Positions 9,306 to 19,294 of a DNA stretch of 27,789 nucleotides are shown piece after piece. The stretch spans positions 1 through 27,789 of the forward strand of contig JALCCG010000274.1 in assembly GCA_023212695.1 (NCBI GenBank), in the 5' to 3' direction. The notes below the pieces were generated by a model. The model was not told the DNA's origin, ran no database searches, and saw nothing but the letters and a program-made list of their open reading frames with translations. Every line of letters begins with the position of its first letter. Position 1 is the stretch's first letter. This stretch comes from Sporisorium sorghi (taxonomy: Eukaryota; Basidiomycota; Ustilaginomycetes; Ustilaginales; Ustilaginaceae). A program made the position numbers and the translations under genes.

Positions 9306-10997
9306 ATGGCCGACCAAGCTACCACTCAGAAAGAGCAGCAACAGCCTCCCGCGGCCCCAGCGCCTGCTGCCGCTGCTGACGGCGCCGAGGAGCTCAACCC
9401 GGACGGAACGCCGCTCTCGGACAACCAAAAGAAGAAGCGCGCTGCCAAGGCCGAAAAGGAGCGCATCAAGGCTGAGAAGGCCGCCAAACTCGCCGCTGAA
9501 AAAGCTGCCCGCGAAGCAGCCGATGTCGATTTTGCCTCGCAGAACTACGGCAAGCTGCCCCTCAACATGTCCCAGGAGCGCTCTGGTCGCACCTTCACCA
9601 AGATCTCCGAGATCAGCCCCGAGCGCGATGGCGAGCACATTGTTCTTTCGGCACGTGTCCAGACCAGCCGAGCTCCTTCTGCCAAGCTCGTCTTCCTCAC
9701 CTTCCGCCAGGGCGTCGACTGCGTTCAGGCTACGCTGGCTCAGGCTCCCGAAAAGGTGTCGCGCCAGATGACCAAGTGGGCGGCCGGTCTGGCTGCCGAG
9801 ACCATCGTGCTTGTCGAGGGCACCATCGTCAAGACGCCCAAGCCGGTCGAGTCGAACACGGTGACGGTCAAGGATGCCGAGATCAAGATCGCCAAGATCC
9901 ACTCCACCAGCGAGATTGCTTTCGAGCAGCTGCCGTTCGGTGTCGACGACGCCACGCGATCCGAGGTCGAGATCCAGGCTTCGCAGCAGACCGACCGTCC
10001 TTTGCCGCCCATTGCGCTCGACACGCGCCTCGACAACCGCGTGCTCGACCTGCGCACCACCACGAACCAGGCCATCTTCCGCCTCACGCACGGCGTGTGC
10101 AAGCTGTTCCGCGAGTACCTCGACAGCCTCGACTTTGTCGAGATCCACACGCCCAAGCTGCAGGGCGCGGCGACCGAGAGCGGCTCGTCCGTGTTCAAGG
10201 TGTCCTACTTCAAAGGCCAGGCGTTTTTGGCGCAGAGTCCGCAGCTGGCCAAGCAGATGGCCATCGCCGCTGATTTCGGACGTGTGTACGAGATCGGCCC
10301 CGTTTTCCGGGCGGAGGACTCGAACACGCACCGCCACATGACCGAGTTCACGGGCCTGGATCTGGAGATGGCGTTCAACGAGCACTACCACGAGGTGGTC
10401 GACGTGCTGGATGGGCTGTTTACGTTCATCTTCCGCGAGCTGCCCAAGCGGTACCGCAAGGAGATCGATGCGGTCAAGCGCCAGTACCCTTGCGACGAGT
10501 TTCTGCTGCCGGAGAAGACGGTGCGCCTGCAGTACAAGGACGCGATTGCGCTGCTGCGCGAGAACGGCAAGGAGTTGGGAGATCTGGAGGACCTGTCGAC
10601 CGAGATGGAACGCACGCTGGGCGGGCTGGTGAGGGACAAGTACAAGACGGACTTTTTCATGCTCGACAAGTTCCCGCTCGAGATCCGGCCGTTTTACACC
10701 ATGCCCGACCCCGCGGACGGCAAGTACTCGAACTCGTATGACTTCTTCATGCGCGGGCAGGAGATCTTGTCGGGCGCGCAGCGTGTGCATGACGCTGCGT
10801 TCTTGGAGAAGCGCATGGCCGAGTTCGGAATTCCGGTCGAGAGCATGAAGCATTACGTCGAGGCGTTCAGGTTGGGATGCCCGCCCCATGCTGGTGGTGG
10901 TATTGGTTTGGAGAGGGTGGTCATGTTCTACTTGGGTTTGGGTAACATTCGCCGCGCGAGCATGTTCCCGCGTGACCCGAAGCGCCTTGACCCTTAG
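9306..10997 (+). CDS. DPS1: Cytosolic aspartyl-tRNA synthetase
   Basis: An intron-free frame of 563 residues that charges tRNA-Asp in the cytosol. Order of parts: an Ala/Pro-rich start, a Lys-rich helical extension (about 40-70) typical of eukaryotic AspRS and used for tRNA contact, an OB-fold anticodon-binding domain (about 112-207), and the class IIb catalytic core. Motif 1 includes HTPKL (Pro283), motif 2 contains FRAEDSNTHRHMTEF with Arg335, and motif 3 is GGGIGLERVVM with Arg537. The SPQLAKQ and YSNSYDFFMRG blocks are also characteristic. The length matches the eukaryotic cytosolic enzyme (yeast 557) rather than the longer mitochondrial type. The start ATG gives the expected short leader before the Lys-rich extension. 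Strong codon bias makes the opposite strand artificially open. Confidence 0.97.
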   Translation: MADQATTQKEQQQPPAAPAPAAAADGAEELNPDGTPLSDNQKKKRAAKAEKERIKAEKAAKLAAEKAAREAADVDFASQNYGKLPLNMSQERSGRTFTKISEISPERDGEHIVLSARVQTSRAPSAKLVFLTFRQGVDCVQATLAQAPEKVSRQMTKWAAGLAAETIVLVEGTIVKTPKPVESNTVTVKDAEIKIAKIHSTSEIAFEQLPFGVDDATRSEVEIQASQQTDRPLPPIALDTRLDNRVLDLRTTTNQAIFRLTHGVCKLFREYLDSLDFVEIHTPKLQGAATESGSSVFKVSYFKGQAFLAQSPQLAKQMAIAADFGRVYEIGPVFRAEDSNTHRHMTEFTGLDLEMAFNEHYHEVVDVLDGLFTFIFRELPKRYRKEIDAVKRQYPCDEFLLPEKTVRLQYKDAIALLRENGKELGDLEDLSTEMERTLGGLVRDKYKTDFFMLDKFPLEIRPFYTMPDPADGKYSNSYDFFMRGQEILSGAQRVHDAAFLEKRMAEFGIPVESMKHYVEAFRLGCPPHAGGGIGLERVVMFYLGLGNIRRASMFPRDPKRLDP

Positions 10998-11257
10998 ATG
11001 GAGGTTGTAACCGTACACCGTGTCGACTAGTCGAGATGGCTTTTGTTCAAAATAACGACGTGCTTTGTGCTGCAATGCGTGTGTGGGGTCGTCGCATGTG
11101 TGCTGATTCACAGCTTTGGGAGATCACACTCGATTTGATGCACGCTCGATGGAGGTCAGAAGTCAGATGTCTTTGATTTTCGAAGCAGTAGAGTACAACA
11201 TCGAACGAAAAGGAAAGCAAGCATGAAAGAATGACTATAATCAATCACAGACAAGGA

Positions 11258-12524
11258 TCAATTCTCGTCCATGCGATGGCGTTTGCGGTCGCGGTCGCGG
11301 TCGTCGTTGGGCATGCCTGGCGGGCCACCGCCGTTCTGTGGACCTGTGGGTGCACCCATGCCCATCTGCATCATGGGGTTCATGGGCATGCCCATCATTG
11401 CGCCCGCGTTGCCGGGCATGCCGAAGAAGTTGGGGTTGAAGTGTCCTCCTGCGCTGGAGTTGGCTCCACGACCGCCGCGGTGGCCCCAGCCGGCACCGCG
11501 GCCTCGACCGTACGGGCGGCCGCCTGCGTTTGCGCCCGTTCCCGCAGCTGCGCCCATCATGCCCATCATCATGGGGTTCATCATGCCCATCGGCGGCGCA
11601 GGCGCATTGTTGCCGCCCATTCGAATCGGCGCGCCTGCCATCGGCGGTGCTCCTCCCCTCCCCATGCCCATGCCACCGCGTCCCATGCCCATGCCGCCGC
11701 GCATCGGCCGCTCCGCCTTCGGCAGCGGATCCTTGGGCAGCGTGCGAAACGGGTTCCCATTCGCACTCGTCGTCAGCGTCACATTCGCCCTGCGAAACTG
11801 GAAGTCATTCTCCTCGAACCACGTCTTGATCTTCCTCGCATCCGCCTCGCTCTCCGTCTCGACATACGCCACGCCCTTGCTCTTGCCGTTCACCTTGTGC
11901 TCCGAAAACGTAATGTCGTTCAAACTGACCGAAACACCGACGGAGGCGGCGATCTGGCGGATCTCCTCGTCCGTAGCCCACCAGTTCAGGTCGCCGATGT
12001 ACACCGCATTCTGCACACTCGGATCAGTGACTTTCGGTCGGCCCGCGAGCGTCGACATGGTGCTCCGCAGCGGCGCGGCTGATGAAGAGGATGGAGCAGG
12101 ATGTGGCGGTAGCGAGGATGGCGGAACGGGTTCATTTTGGTGGCGCTGGTACGACGATGTTGACGGTTGCGAGGCGGTGGTGGACGATTGCTGTGGAGAT
12201 GGGGCGGGCTTCTCGTCGATCGAGTCGGCGCGTTGGCGTTTTGCTGAGGAGGAGGCGCCGTTTTCTTCGGCCTGTGGTTCCGGGTCCGTCTTCATGGGCT
12301 GGTCATCATCGGCTTTGCCCAGCACGTCCGAGTACAGGTCGTCCTAGAGTTGCAACAGAACCACGGCAAAGCAAGTCAGTACAAAAGCGAACACGAGTGT
12401 GGGGGGATCCCATTGTCGCACTGCGCGCGCTTGGACCGCTGGCCTGCAGACGCTCGCTAGACAGCGCTTCAACGAATGAGGGAGTGAAACTCACGCTGTA
12501 CAGATCGAACTTGTCGTCATCCAT
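11258..12524 (-). CDS. CPSF6/CFIm68-like RNA-binding protein (RRM, Gly/Met-rich tail)
   Basis: Exon 1 is only ten codons (12524-12495); a 151-bp intron (12494-12344, GTGAGT...CTAG) joins it in frame to exon 2 (12343-11258), giving 371 residues. The N-terminus has a repeated acidic DLYS-DDLYSDV motif, as in CPSF6-type proteins. One RRM spans about 122-202 with RNP2 VYIGDL and RNP1 KSKGVAYV; the [10 protein letters not shown] segment is characteristic of the CPSF6/CPSF7 RRM. The C-terminal half is low-complexity: GMGMGRGG and other RGG-like repeats, Met-rich runs, and a final RDRDRKRHR charged stretch. By family this suggests a role in pre-mRNA 3'-end processing or poly(A)-site choice in the nucleus. 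A more general hnRNP-like role is possible. Confidence 0.8.
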
Positions 12525-13403
12525 TTTGTGGGAGGTTTCGCTTAGGATACGTTGGTATTGAGCAGCAGTAGGACGAACAAAAAGGCAAAGAACTTGGGGC
12601 AGCTACACGGGTGGTTCTAAAAGGCTAGTGGTTTGGAAGTGCGGAAAGCAGGTTCGTCGATGCCCGAATGCGATACGCGTTAGTTACAACAGTACGGTCA
12701 AGGACATGATATGAAAGACGGCTGTGGTCAGCGAATGCGACATGAGAAAGTATGTACATGTACATATAGCTACGCGTCGATGGAAGCTCGCACCCTGCCG
12801 AGAAGCGTGTTCGACGTAGGTGCCGATGCTAGCGATGCGATCTAGTGCTATGCTGTGTGCTACTTACAATGACGACGTGGTGAGGGTAAGAGAAGGAGGC
12901 ATGCCTGCAAGAGCGAGCGAGAGAAGCTTGACCGCATCGACGCAGCAACTCTACTGCAGAAAGGGTCCTTTTTGGCTCTTCAGTCGCCCTTTCTCGCCGA
13001 TCACGGATCCGAACCCGAAAATGAATTTTTTTTTTTTTTCTTTTTTCTTTCCGACGCGTTTGGTTGAACTCAATGCTCGATCTGACATCTTGCAAAATAA
13101 TAATAATAATAATAATAATTCACGGCGATTCGGCGAAAGGCCGAAAACCAGACGGAAGAAGAAGGAAAGGAGAGCATTCCAACCGTGCGCAGCGCTTGAA
13201 AAATGTGTCACTGACTCGACTTCTCTCCAAAGAAGACGAGAAGGCGCAGCAGCTGCACTGCTTCATTCCACACTCACCAGCGCCGGAAGAAAGCCGAAGC
13301 AAGCGTATGTCTTCACACATAAAAACGTGCTTCGCTCAATCGTCCACTTACTCCTCCTTCTCTCACCACGATCACGTCATCGCTACGGACACCTTTAGCA
13401 ACC
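12525..13403. other. Divergent intergenic region between the CPSF6-like gene and LYS1
   Basis: About 880 bp with no gene. It holds both 5' regions. Visible features are a T-rich tract at about 13026-13050, an (AAT)8 microsatellite (13096-13119) and an inverted TACATGTA-type element near 12754-12766. A TGACTCG heptamer at about 13212, one base from the Gcn4 site TGACTCA, lies about 190 bp before the LYS1 start, but a single near-match is weak evidence. Confidence 0.5.
13096..13119. repeat. (AAT)8 microsatellite
   Basis: Eight perfect AAT units, about 285 bp upstream of the LYS1 start codon. Simple-sequence repeat with no evident function. Confidence 0.95.
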
Positions 13404-14576
13404 ATGTCTACTGACCGACAACCCCTCTACCTCCGATGCGAGATGAAGCCGGCCGAGCACCGTGCCGCGCTCACTCCCACCACCGCCAAGAAGCTCATCG
13501 ATGCCGGTTTCGACATCACGGTCGAGTCCGATCCGCAGCGTATCTTTGACGATAAAGAATACACCGATGTCGGGTGCAAGCTCGCGCCGCACAACACGTT
13601 CCACTCGTTGCCCGCGGACATTCCGATCATTGGTCTCAAGGAACTCGAGGAGCCGGGTCCGGATCTGCCGCACACGCACATCCAGTTTGCGCACTGCTAC
13701 AAGAAGCAGGCTGGCTGGGTTGATGTGTTGGGGCGCTTCAAGCGTGGTGGGGGTAAGCTGTACGATTTGGAGTTTTTGGAGGACAAGAACGGGCGTCGCG
13801 TCGCGGCGTTTGGGTGGCATGCCGGCTTTGCGGGTGCGGCGTTGGGACTGCTGGCGCTGGCGGAGCAGGTGCAAGGTGCAGAGCGACGACTGGGCGCGCA
13901 GAAGGCGTACCCGAACGAATCCGCGCTCATTGCCCATGCTAAGGAGCAGATCGAGCACATCAAAAAGTCGCGCCCGGACGGCAAAGTCAAGGCGCTCGTC
14001 GTCGGCGCCCTGGGACGCTGCGGTCGTGGCGCCATCGACTTTTTCGAAAAAGCCGGCGTACACCCCGACGATATCGTACGTTGGGACATCCAGGAAACCT
14101 CGGCCAAACACGGCCCGTACCAGCAACTCCTCGACGTTGACATCTTTGTCAACTGCATCTACCTCACCTCCAAGATCCCGCCCTTCCTCGACCAGCCCAC
14201 CATCCAAGCCGCCGGCCCACAGCGTCGCCTGGGCGTCGTCGTCGACGTCTCGTGCGACACTACCAACCCCAACAACCCTCTGCCGATTTACGACATTAAC
14301 ACGACGTTCGACAAGCCCACAGTGGACGTCAAGACGGGCGAGGGCAACCCGGCGCTCACGGTGATCTCGATCGATCACCTGCCCACGCTGCTGCCGAGGG
14401 AGAGTTCGGAGGGCTTTAGCAACGATCTGCTGCCTAGTCTGCTGCAGCTGCGCGAGGTGCTGGGCAAGGACACCACGCAGATGGAGACGTTGGAGGAGGG
14501 CAAGGGCGCCGTGTGGCAGAGGGCGGAGAAGCTGTTCCGTCACCATATGGCCGAGGCTGACAAGCAGGGTGCTTGA
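13404..14576 (+). CDS. LYS1: Saccharopine dehydrogenase (NAD+, L-lysine-forming)
   Basis: An intron-free frame of 390 residues, slightly longer than the yeast enzyme (373). It catalyses the last step of the fungal alpha-aminoadipate pathway, oxidising saccharopine to lysine and 2-oxoglutarate. The N-terminal block with MKPAEHRAALTP, the catalytic pair Lys79 (IIGLKEL) and His97 (FAHCYK), the AAFGWHAGFAGAA block, the Rossmann glycine loop GALGRCGRGA (201-210), and the VDVSCDTTNP and ISIDHLPTLLPRE blocks follow the family order without gaps. The start ATG is followed immediately by the conserved YLRCEMKPAEHR strand. The C-terminus ends KQGA and has no peroxisomal PTS1, unlike the yeast protein, so a cytosolic location is more likely here. 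Confidence 0.97.
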   Translation: MSTDRQPLYLRCEMKPAEHRAALTPTTAKKLIDAGFDITVESDPQRIFDDKEYTDVGCKLAPHNTFHSLPADIPIIGLKELEEPGPDLPHTHIQFAHCYKKQAGWVDVLGRFKRGGGKLYDLEFLEDKNGRRVAAFGWHAGFAGAALGLLALAEQVQGAERRLGAQKAYPNESALIAHAKEQIEHIKKSRPDGKVKALVVGALGRCGRGAIDFFEKAGVHPDDIVRWDIQETSAKHGPYQQLLDVDIFVNCIYLTSKIPPFLDQPTIQAAGPQRRLGVVVDVSCDTTNPNNPLPIYDINTTFDKPTVDVKTGEGNPALTVISIDHLPTLLPRESSEGFSNDLLPSLLQLREVLGKDTTQMETLEEGKGAVWQRAEKLFRHHMAEADKQGA

Positions 14577-15086
14577 TACAAAAGGTTCCTGTTGCTCTGT
14601 ACGATACTCGATTCAAGACAAGACTTTCATTTTCTCACTTGAACTTCAGACGCTTTGTGCCCGAGAGTGCGTCACAGCTCGTATCGCGACTGGCACGGGT
14701 CTCGACGATTCGCTCAAGTGCAGTGAATGTGTTTCAGAACGCGCTGCGTTATCGAACGGAAAGATGCGTAGATTGTGTGAGAATGAGAGCGGTCCAAAAA
14801 CGGAGAAGCCGCGAGGGTTGGGATCGTGTGTCCGTAGACAGACGGATATTGTGCAGTTGAGTTGCGATAGCCTTCAAGTAGCAGCCGTGTCTCTGTTTTC
14901 CGCAATAGTGCATCAGTTCGAAAGACGAACCGACCGCTTTGTCCAGCACCGCCTGTCGCCGCTGGAGCGCCGCCCAATCCATGCCTTTCTTCGCGCTCCG
15001 CCGAAGACGCCTTTCCTCAAACCGCGCTCCTACACCGCCTCCTCCCCACGTCCACCTCTCTGCAGCTCTCTTCCCTCCTCCTCCCA
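14577..15086. other. Convergent 3' region of LYS1 and bL32m gene
   Basis: About 510 bp between two genes that converge. No frame shows a recognisable domain; the short frames seen on both strands look random. It is expected to hold both 3' UTRs. No RNA gene was recognised. Confidence 0.55.
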
Positions 15087-15566
15087 CTATTGGTGCTGGT
15101 GCTGACCGCCCACCCCACCCTCCTGCTTCAACGCGACCTTCCTTGCCCTGTTGAGCTCGAAATAGCAGTGCGCACAAATATGGTGCTGCAACTTGGGCTT
15201 GCCGCACGCACTACAATGAACCAGATCGACCCTGTCCTTCAAGCCCTTGTTCGCGGCGCGCATGGATTTGCGCGAGTGGCTCACCTTCTTCTTCGGCACC
15301 GCACGGAGGAGGCCATCCCACAGCGCGCCCAGTCCCCACGCCGCCGGTTCTGACGCCGCCGATGTCGATGGCGATGTTGATGGTGTGCAGGGTAGTGATG
15401 CGAGTGCGGGCGTGGGATGTGATGAGCGCAGGGAGGAGGAGGAGGAGGAGGAGGAGGAGTGAGGGAAGGGCGAAAGGAGCGCGGGGAGCCGCAATCGTAG
15501 CAGCTCTGACTCGCCCAACCGCACCGAGAGCTGCAGCGCTGCCGTGCGCGTTCCTGTCGTCCACAT
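15087..15566 (-). CDS. MRPL32: Mitochondrial large-subunit ribosomal protein bL32m
   Basis: 159 residues. The C-terminal domain is a clear bL32: VPKKKVSHSRKSMRAANKG starting at Val90, then a zinc ribbon with Cys118/Cys121 and Cys131/Cys134 (CSAC...CAHC). The first 89 residues form a mitochondrial presequence: Arg-containing and Leu-rich amphipathic start, a run of serines (37-45), and WGLGALWDGLLRA immediately before the mature end. In yeast the presequence of this protein is removed by the m-AAA protease, and the mature product joins the mitoribosome. The start was set at the ATG at 15566 because it opens the presequence. The frame continues upstream to another ATG (15800), but that stretch reads like a leader. 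The gene follows the PTM1-like gene on the same strand. Confidence 0.9.
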   Translation of the reverse strand: MWTTGTRTAALQLSVRLGESELLRLRLPALLSPFPHSSSSSSSSSLRSSHPTPALASLPCTPSTSPSTSAASEPAAWGLGALWDGLLRAVPKKKVSHSRKSMRAANKGLKDRVDLVHCSACGKPKLQHHICAHCYFELNRARKVALKQEGGVGGQHQHQ

Positions 15567-15953
15567 GGTTCGGAGCTGAAGTGCCTGTGTGGTGCTGTAG
15601 AGTGGAAGGGTTGGGTTGCAGTGAGACAGAAGATGACGGTGGTCGGGTAAAGGTGGTGATGAGGGAAAAGAAAAATTGCAGCTCGTCAGGGAAAGCTGGG
15701 TCGGGATTTCTTCCAGCTTCAAAATCGGTGGGGATTTCTCTCGTGCGGGAAATTCAACGCGACCACTCGCCTCCCGTTCGAAGCACACAGCTTCATACAC
15801 ACTGTTTCACTCCTCACAGACCCAGAGCACACTGGCAAGAGACGTGAGAACAGATCAAACCTCTAAGTGTGCGACGGACCTATGTACACAGAGAGAGCGG
15901 CGACATGGACCCGCTCATTTCGACCAAAGTGTGTGTTCGCCTTCAAGCGTTGC
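15567..15953. other. Intergenic region upstream of bL32m gene
   Basis: 387 bp between two minus-strand genes. It contains the bL32m promoter and leader and the 3' end of the PTM1-like gene. No additional gene or motif was recognised. Confidence 0.5.
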
Positions 15954-17999
15954 TCAATCATTCTTATCCGCGCGCTTCTTGCCCGGCACCAGCGTCTCTT
16001 CCGAGCCATTCGCACTGCCACTCATCAATCCCTGCCTCTCGCCCGTCCTCCTTGCCCCCGCACCCGCAGCAGCCGCACTATCCCGGCTCTGATCCGCCTC
16101 GTCCTCCTCATCGCCAATCTCAAACACCACATCCGCATTCGGCGCCGCCCTTCCATGCGACGTCTTCTTCGACTCCACATCGTCATCCTCATCGTCGCTC
16201 TCCGGTCCATCCGGTCCTCGCGCCGCGAACGTGTCCACCTCGTAGCCCTCCGCCGTGGGGTCGTCGTCTGTAGCCAACTCGTCGGACATGGCGAGACGCA
16301 TGTTGTTGCCCGTCGGCCGCCACACCCATGCGATGGCGGAGAAGACGGCAAAGTACAAAAGCGCCAGCCAGCCGTCGAGCAGGAACCACCGGTACTGCCA
16401 TGTGTTGGGCGCAAAGCCTTCCCCGCCGGATTGCGAAAAGGCGATCGACGAGATGATGAAGAATGCAAACTGTGCACGAGTGAAGCGCAGAGAGAACGGG
16501 TAAGTATACGACGCCAAAGAGTACTGCAAAAAGTCTTTGTGGGTGAGGCCGACTTACAATGACGACGACGGCCCCGAGCAGGATGCGGTGCAGCTTGACA
16601 AACATGCCCTTCTTGAACGTCTGCTTGCGCTGGGTGAGGTACTCGATGCTGTGGTTGAGCGAGTTCATGGTCCACGTGAGGAAAGCCGTCAGGGTCATGG
16701 CGAGCGGGAAGATGAACGCAAAGATCCACGCGCCACCCTGGTCGAGCTGGATGAGCACGATCCCCACCGAGTAGAGCACGCCGAACACAAAGTGCGCCGC
16801 CGTCAGCAGCCGCACCCTCGTCATCACGGCTCCGATCGACGGTCGAATGACGCCGTACCCCATCGCCACAATCAAGAGCAGGAAGAACGAGACCGAGTTC
16901 CTGCCCGCGTCCAGGATGCTCGTCAGCACGAGCAGGAACCTCGCCACGGCCGTGACGCCCGTCTGGCCGTTGACCTCCCTGATCCGGAAAAAGTCGATCA
17001 AGTGGTTGTTGAGGTAAACGTAGTAGATCCATTGTGCCGCCATCTCGACTACGAGGAACGCAATGGTGCCCGAGATAAAGCGCTGGACCGTCAGGATCTC
17101 GTCCTTGTGCTTGATGCAGAGCGAGAGCCAGTAGACGCCAAGGGCGATGTAGGCGAGCGTCATGGCAAAGTAAAAGTTGAGCTTGGGGTGTTCGGCGGCG
17201 GGGAGGTTGCCTTTGAACTTGTTGAAGAACTCGACGCGGCCGTCAAAGCCAGCGTGGACGGAGACGTCGCCCTTGCCAGAGGGGGCGGTCTCGAGGGTTT
17301 GCAGCGGGACTTTGGCTAAGCAGGTGGTCAGACAGATGGAGAAGAGCAAGTCGGTCAGAATTGGTTCGAGAAAGGATCGAGTCAGGAAAAGGGGGCCAGC
17401 TCACTCGCACCGAAGCAGTAGTATCCGGTCTTGGTCACGTTGTAGCGCTGTTGAATGCAAGAAGCATCCCAAAGGAAAGCTGTCAGCATTTTCGCCCTCA
17501 ATCCCTGCCTGCAATCTGTGTTCATACTTACCAGCGTCTGTTCCTCGGTCGATCCTTTCGCGCCGAAATCCATCCTCTTGAGCTGCACCGTCTCCGCCTT
17601 GCCGCGGCTCTCATCGAGGATAAAGTTGCCCAGCTGTGCCGTGTTGCACAAGTTCTCCGTGACCGCATTCGGCGTGCAGATGTAGCTCTTGAGCTGATAC
17701 CCAAAGGCATCCCTGTCGTTGCTCAGCTTGCCGAGCTTGTCAAAGTCGGCAAACTCGTAAAACATGGTGGCAACGGTTCCCTTGGAGCCCTTGTGGAAGA
17801 AGGCTTCGATGTGGCTGTCGCCGCCGGCGACCATGCCGGAGCACGTCTGGCGCAGCTCATCCTTGTCCGAGATGGTGACGGTGAATGCGATGGACGTCTG
17901 GGTGAGTGCGAGGAGGAGAAGCAGGACCGAGAGGATGTATGTCCGTATTGAGGTCGGACCTGCCCGAACAGCAGGACGCTGGCGGTGCTCCGAGAGCAT
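15954..17999 (-). CDS. PTM1/GOST-family seven-transmembrane protein (four exons)
   Basis: Exons are 17999-17532, 17447-17405, 17315-16558 and 16469-15954. The introns (84, 89 and 88 bp) have GT-AG ends and the frames join exactly to 594 residues. A signal peptide or anchor (hydrophobic 21-38) precedes a luminal domain with paired cysteines and an NVT glycosylation site (exon 2). Seven hydrophobic helices follow from about 217 to 470, with polar WRPTGNN after the last. The block ending TVQRFISGTIAF and the RVRLLTAAHFVFG segment fit the Lung_7-TM_R (GOST) family, to which yeast PTM1 belongs and whose members sit in Golgi or endosomal membranes. The cytosolic tail is acidic (ESDDEDDD). The exon 2 donor could be GTGAGC (used here) or GTGCGA six bases earlier; both keep frame. 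Confidence 0.87.
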
Positions 18000-18425
18000 T
18001 TTGGAGGTCGATGGTCGACGCCTTGGCTTGCGTGACTGATGGTTGTCGGGACGCAGATGTCCAAAGGCGAAATGGTGATGAGTAGGAGGGAGAGATAGAG
18101 AATGTGCGTGTGTAAGTCGCTCCGTGACGTTCCCACGGGTGAGTTAAGCGGCTCGGCCGTCCGTGCGTGCAATCTGCAGCACAGCACAGCACAGCACAGC
18201 ACAGCACACGGCCAGATCGCAGAGCGCTGCGCCCAAAAGGGTCCAATTTCGGTCGGCCCCTCCGCATTTCTTCTGAACAGCACACAACCTTAATCAGAAC
18301 TGGTTGCTCAAGAACACCACTTGCAGCCTCCCTCGATTCACAACACAACGTGGAGCATCCGAAGCGGTCTGCCGTCCCCACCATCCTCGGATCGACACAC
18401 GTCTTTCCCACAATCCCCTTAGAAA
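18000..18425. promoter_or_regulatory. Divergent promoter region, PTM1-like gene and methyltransferase-like gene
   Basis: 426 bp between two start codons facing away from each other. It includes a pentanucleotide repeat (ACAGC units, about 18177-18208) and one CTTGGC hexamer at 18022. No TATA box is evident. Confidence 0.5.
18177..18208. repeat. (ACAGC)n pentanucleotide repeat
   Basis: Five perfect ACAGC units, flanked by near-matching GCAGC and ACAC ends, in the divergent promoter region. Confidence 0.9.
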
Positions 18426-19094
18426 ATGGAAGAGATCCGCTCCCTCATCGCCGACGTGCCTGTCGTCTGGCGCGAACTCGACAACCTCAAGCAGGCTTTT
18501 GTCGTAGTCAAAGCTATCGCCGACTTTACCTACTGCGGCCTGACGCCTCTGCTGTTCATCAAGACGCACATCAGCTTGCGCTCGCTCGTTCTCGTACCTC
18601 TGGTGGCGGCGTGCTACGTTTCATCCGACGCTGCCATGTTCTTTGCGCTACCCAAATCCGCCGACACAGTTCAAGTGTGGATCGGACTGGCGCTGTGTGG
18701 TTACAGCCTCGTGTTTTTCTGGTGGGCGCAGTACACCATGTCGTCAACACCGGGTCTCACAGCGGCATTTTCAAACGACGAACCCACCTTCCTCATCACC
18801 CAAGGTCCGTGGGCGTTTGTGAGGAACCCACTGTACTCGGCCTACCTCGCCTCGTTTGTTGCTGGCTTTATCGTCACCAGCTCTTCCAACCACCCGGACC
18901 ACGGTCACAATTTCCTGGTGTCGCATGCAGGCGGCATTGCTCTAGCTGCTTTGCTCGTCGCCTTTAGCATCTTTTATCGGGCCATTCGGGAGGAAGAGGC
19001 CAAGTTCAGCTCGAGCAAGCTTAGGTCCAAGCACGAGGCGTACAAGAAGCGCGTGTGGTGCCTATTGCCTCTGACCGACGTGTTTCGACGCTGA
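18426..19094 (+). CDS. Isoprenylcysteine/phospholipid methyltransferase-family membrane protein
   Basis: An intron-free frame of 222 residues. Hydrophobic segments at about 30-45, 52-74, 84-104, 135-150 and 165-184 predict a multi-pass membrane protein. The motif GPWAFVRNPLYSAY (127-140) matches the G-x-[YF]-x-x-x-R-[HN]-P-x-Y signature of the ICMT/PEMT superfamily, and EEE (189-191) followed by a Phe and later Tyr fits the downstream part of the S-adenosylmethionine site. Such enzymes methylate prenylated C-terminal cysteines or phospholipids in the ER. The sequence does not show which substrate is used. It is not the canonical Ste14, whose C-terminal motifs are closer to HEEYF, so I leave the symbol empty. 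The start is the first ATG of the frame. Confidence 0.75.
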   Translation: MEEIRSLIADVPVVWRELDNLKQAFVVVKAIADFTYCGLTPLLFIKTHISLRSLVLVPLVAACYVSSDAAMFFALPKSADTVQVWIGLALCGYSLVFFWWAQYTMSSTPGLTAAFSNDEPTFLITQGPWAFVRNPLYSAYLASFVAGFIVTSSSNHPDHGHNFLVSHAGGIALAALLVAFSIFYRAIREEEAKFSSSKLRSKHEAYKKRVWCLLPLTDVFRR

Positions 19095-19293
19095 GCTGCT
19101 TCGTCAGCCAGCCTCCCCGTAGATCCTGGAAACTGTACACTGCTTCATCCTAACTTATACAAGACAATCTACCTCTGGAAACGAGTCGACGAGAGCAAGC
19201 GAGAAATGCCAAGAACCGTGCATGAGTGAAGAGCGTGAATGAGGGATGAGCTGGATCGTCGGATCGCCAAAATCAAATCGGCGATTGCGACTC

Positions 19294-19294
<1 letters not shown>

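Noticed and set aside
9294..11111. A 605-residue open frame on the minus strand opposite DPS1
   Set aside because: It mirrors the codon bias of DPS1, has no recognisable domain, and its composition (Leu/Arg/Val/Glu/Gln-rich) is that of a reverse-complement shadow.
13208..13218. Gcn4-like site upstream of LYS1 (TGACTCG)
   Set aside because: One mismatch to TGACTCA and only one copy; too weak to call an amino-acid-control element.
13395..14546. A 383-residue minus-strand frame opposite LYS1
   Set aside because: Shadow of the strongly biased LYS1 coding sequence; no motif and no plausible start context.
15567..15800. N-terminal extension of bL32m to an upstream ATG at 15800
   Set aside because: The upstream sequence does not look like a presequence and the ATG at 15566 gives a typical mitochondrial signal; the open upstream frame is likely chance.
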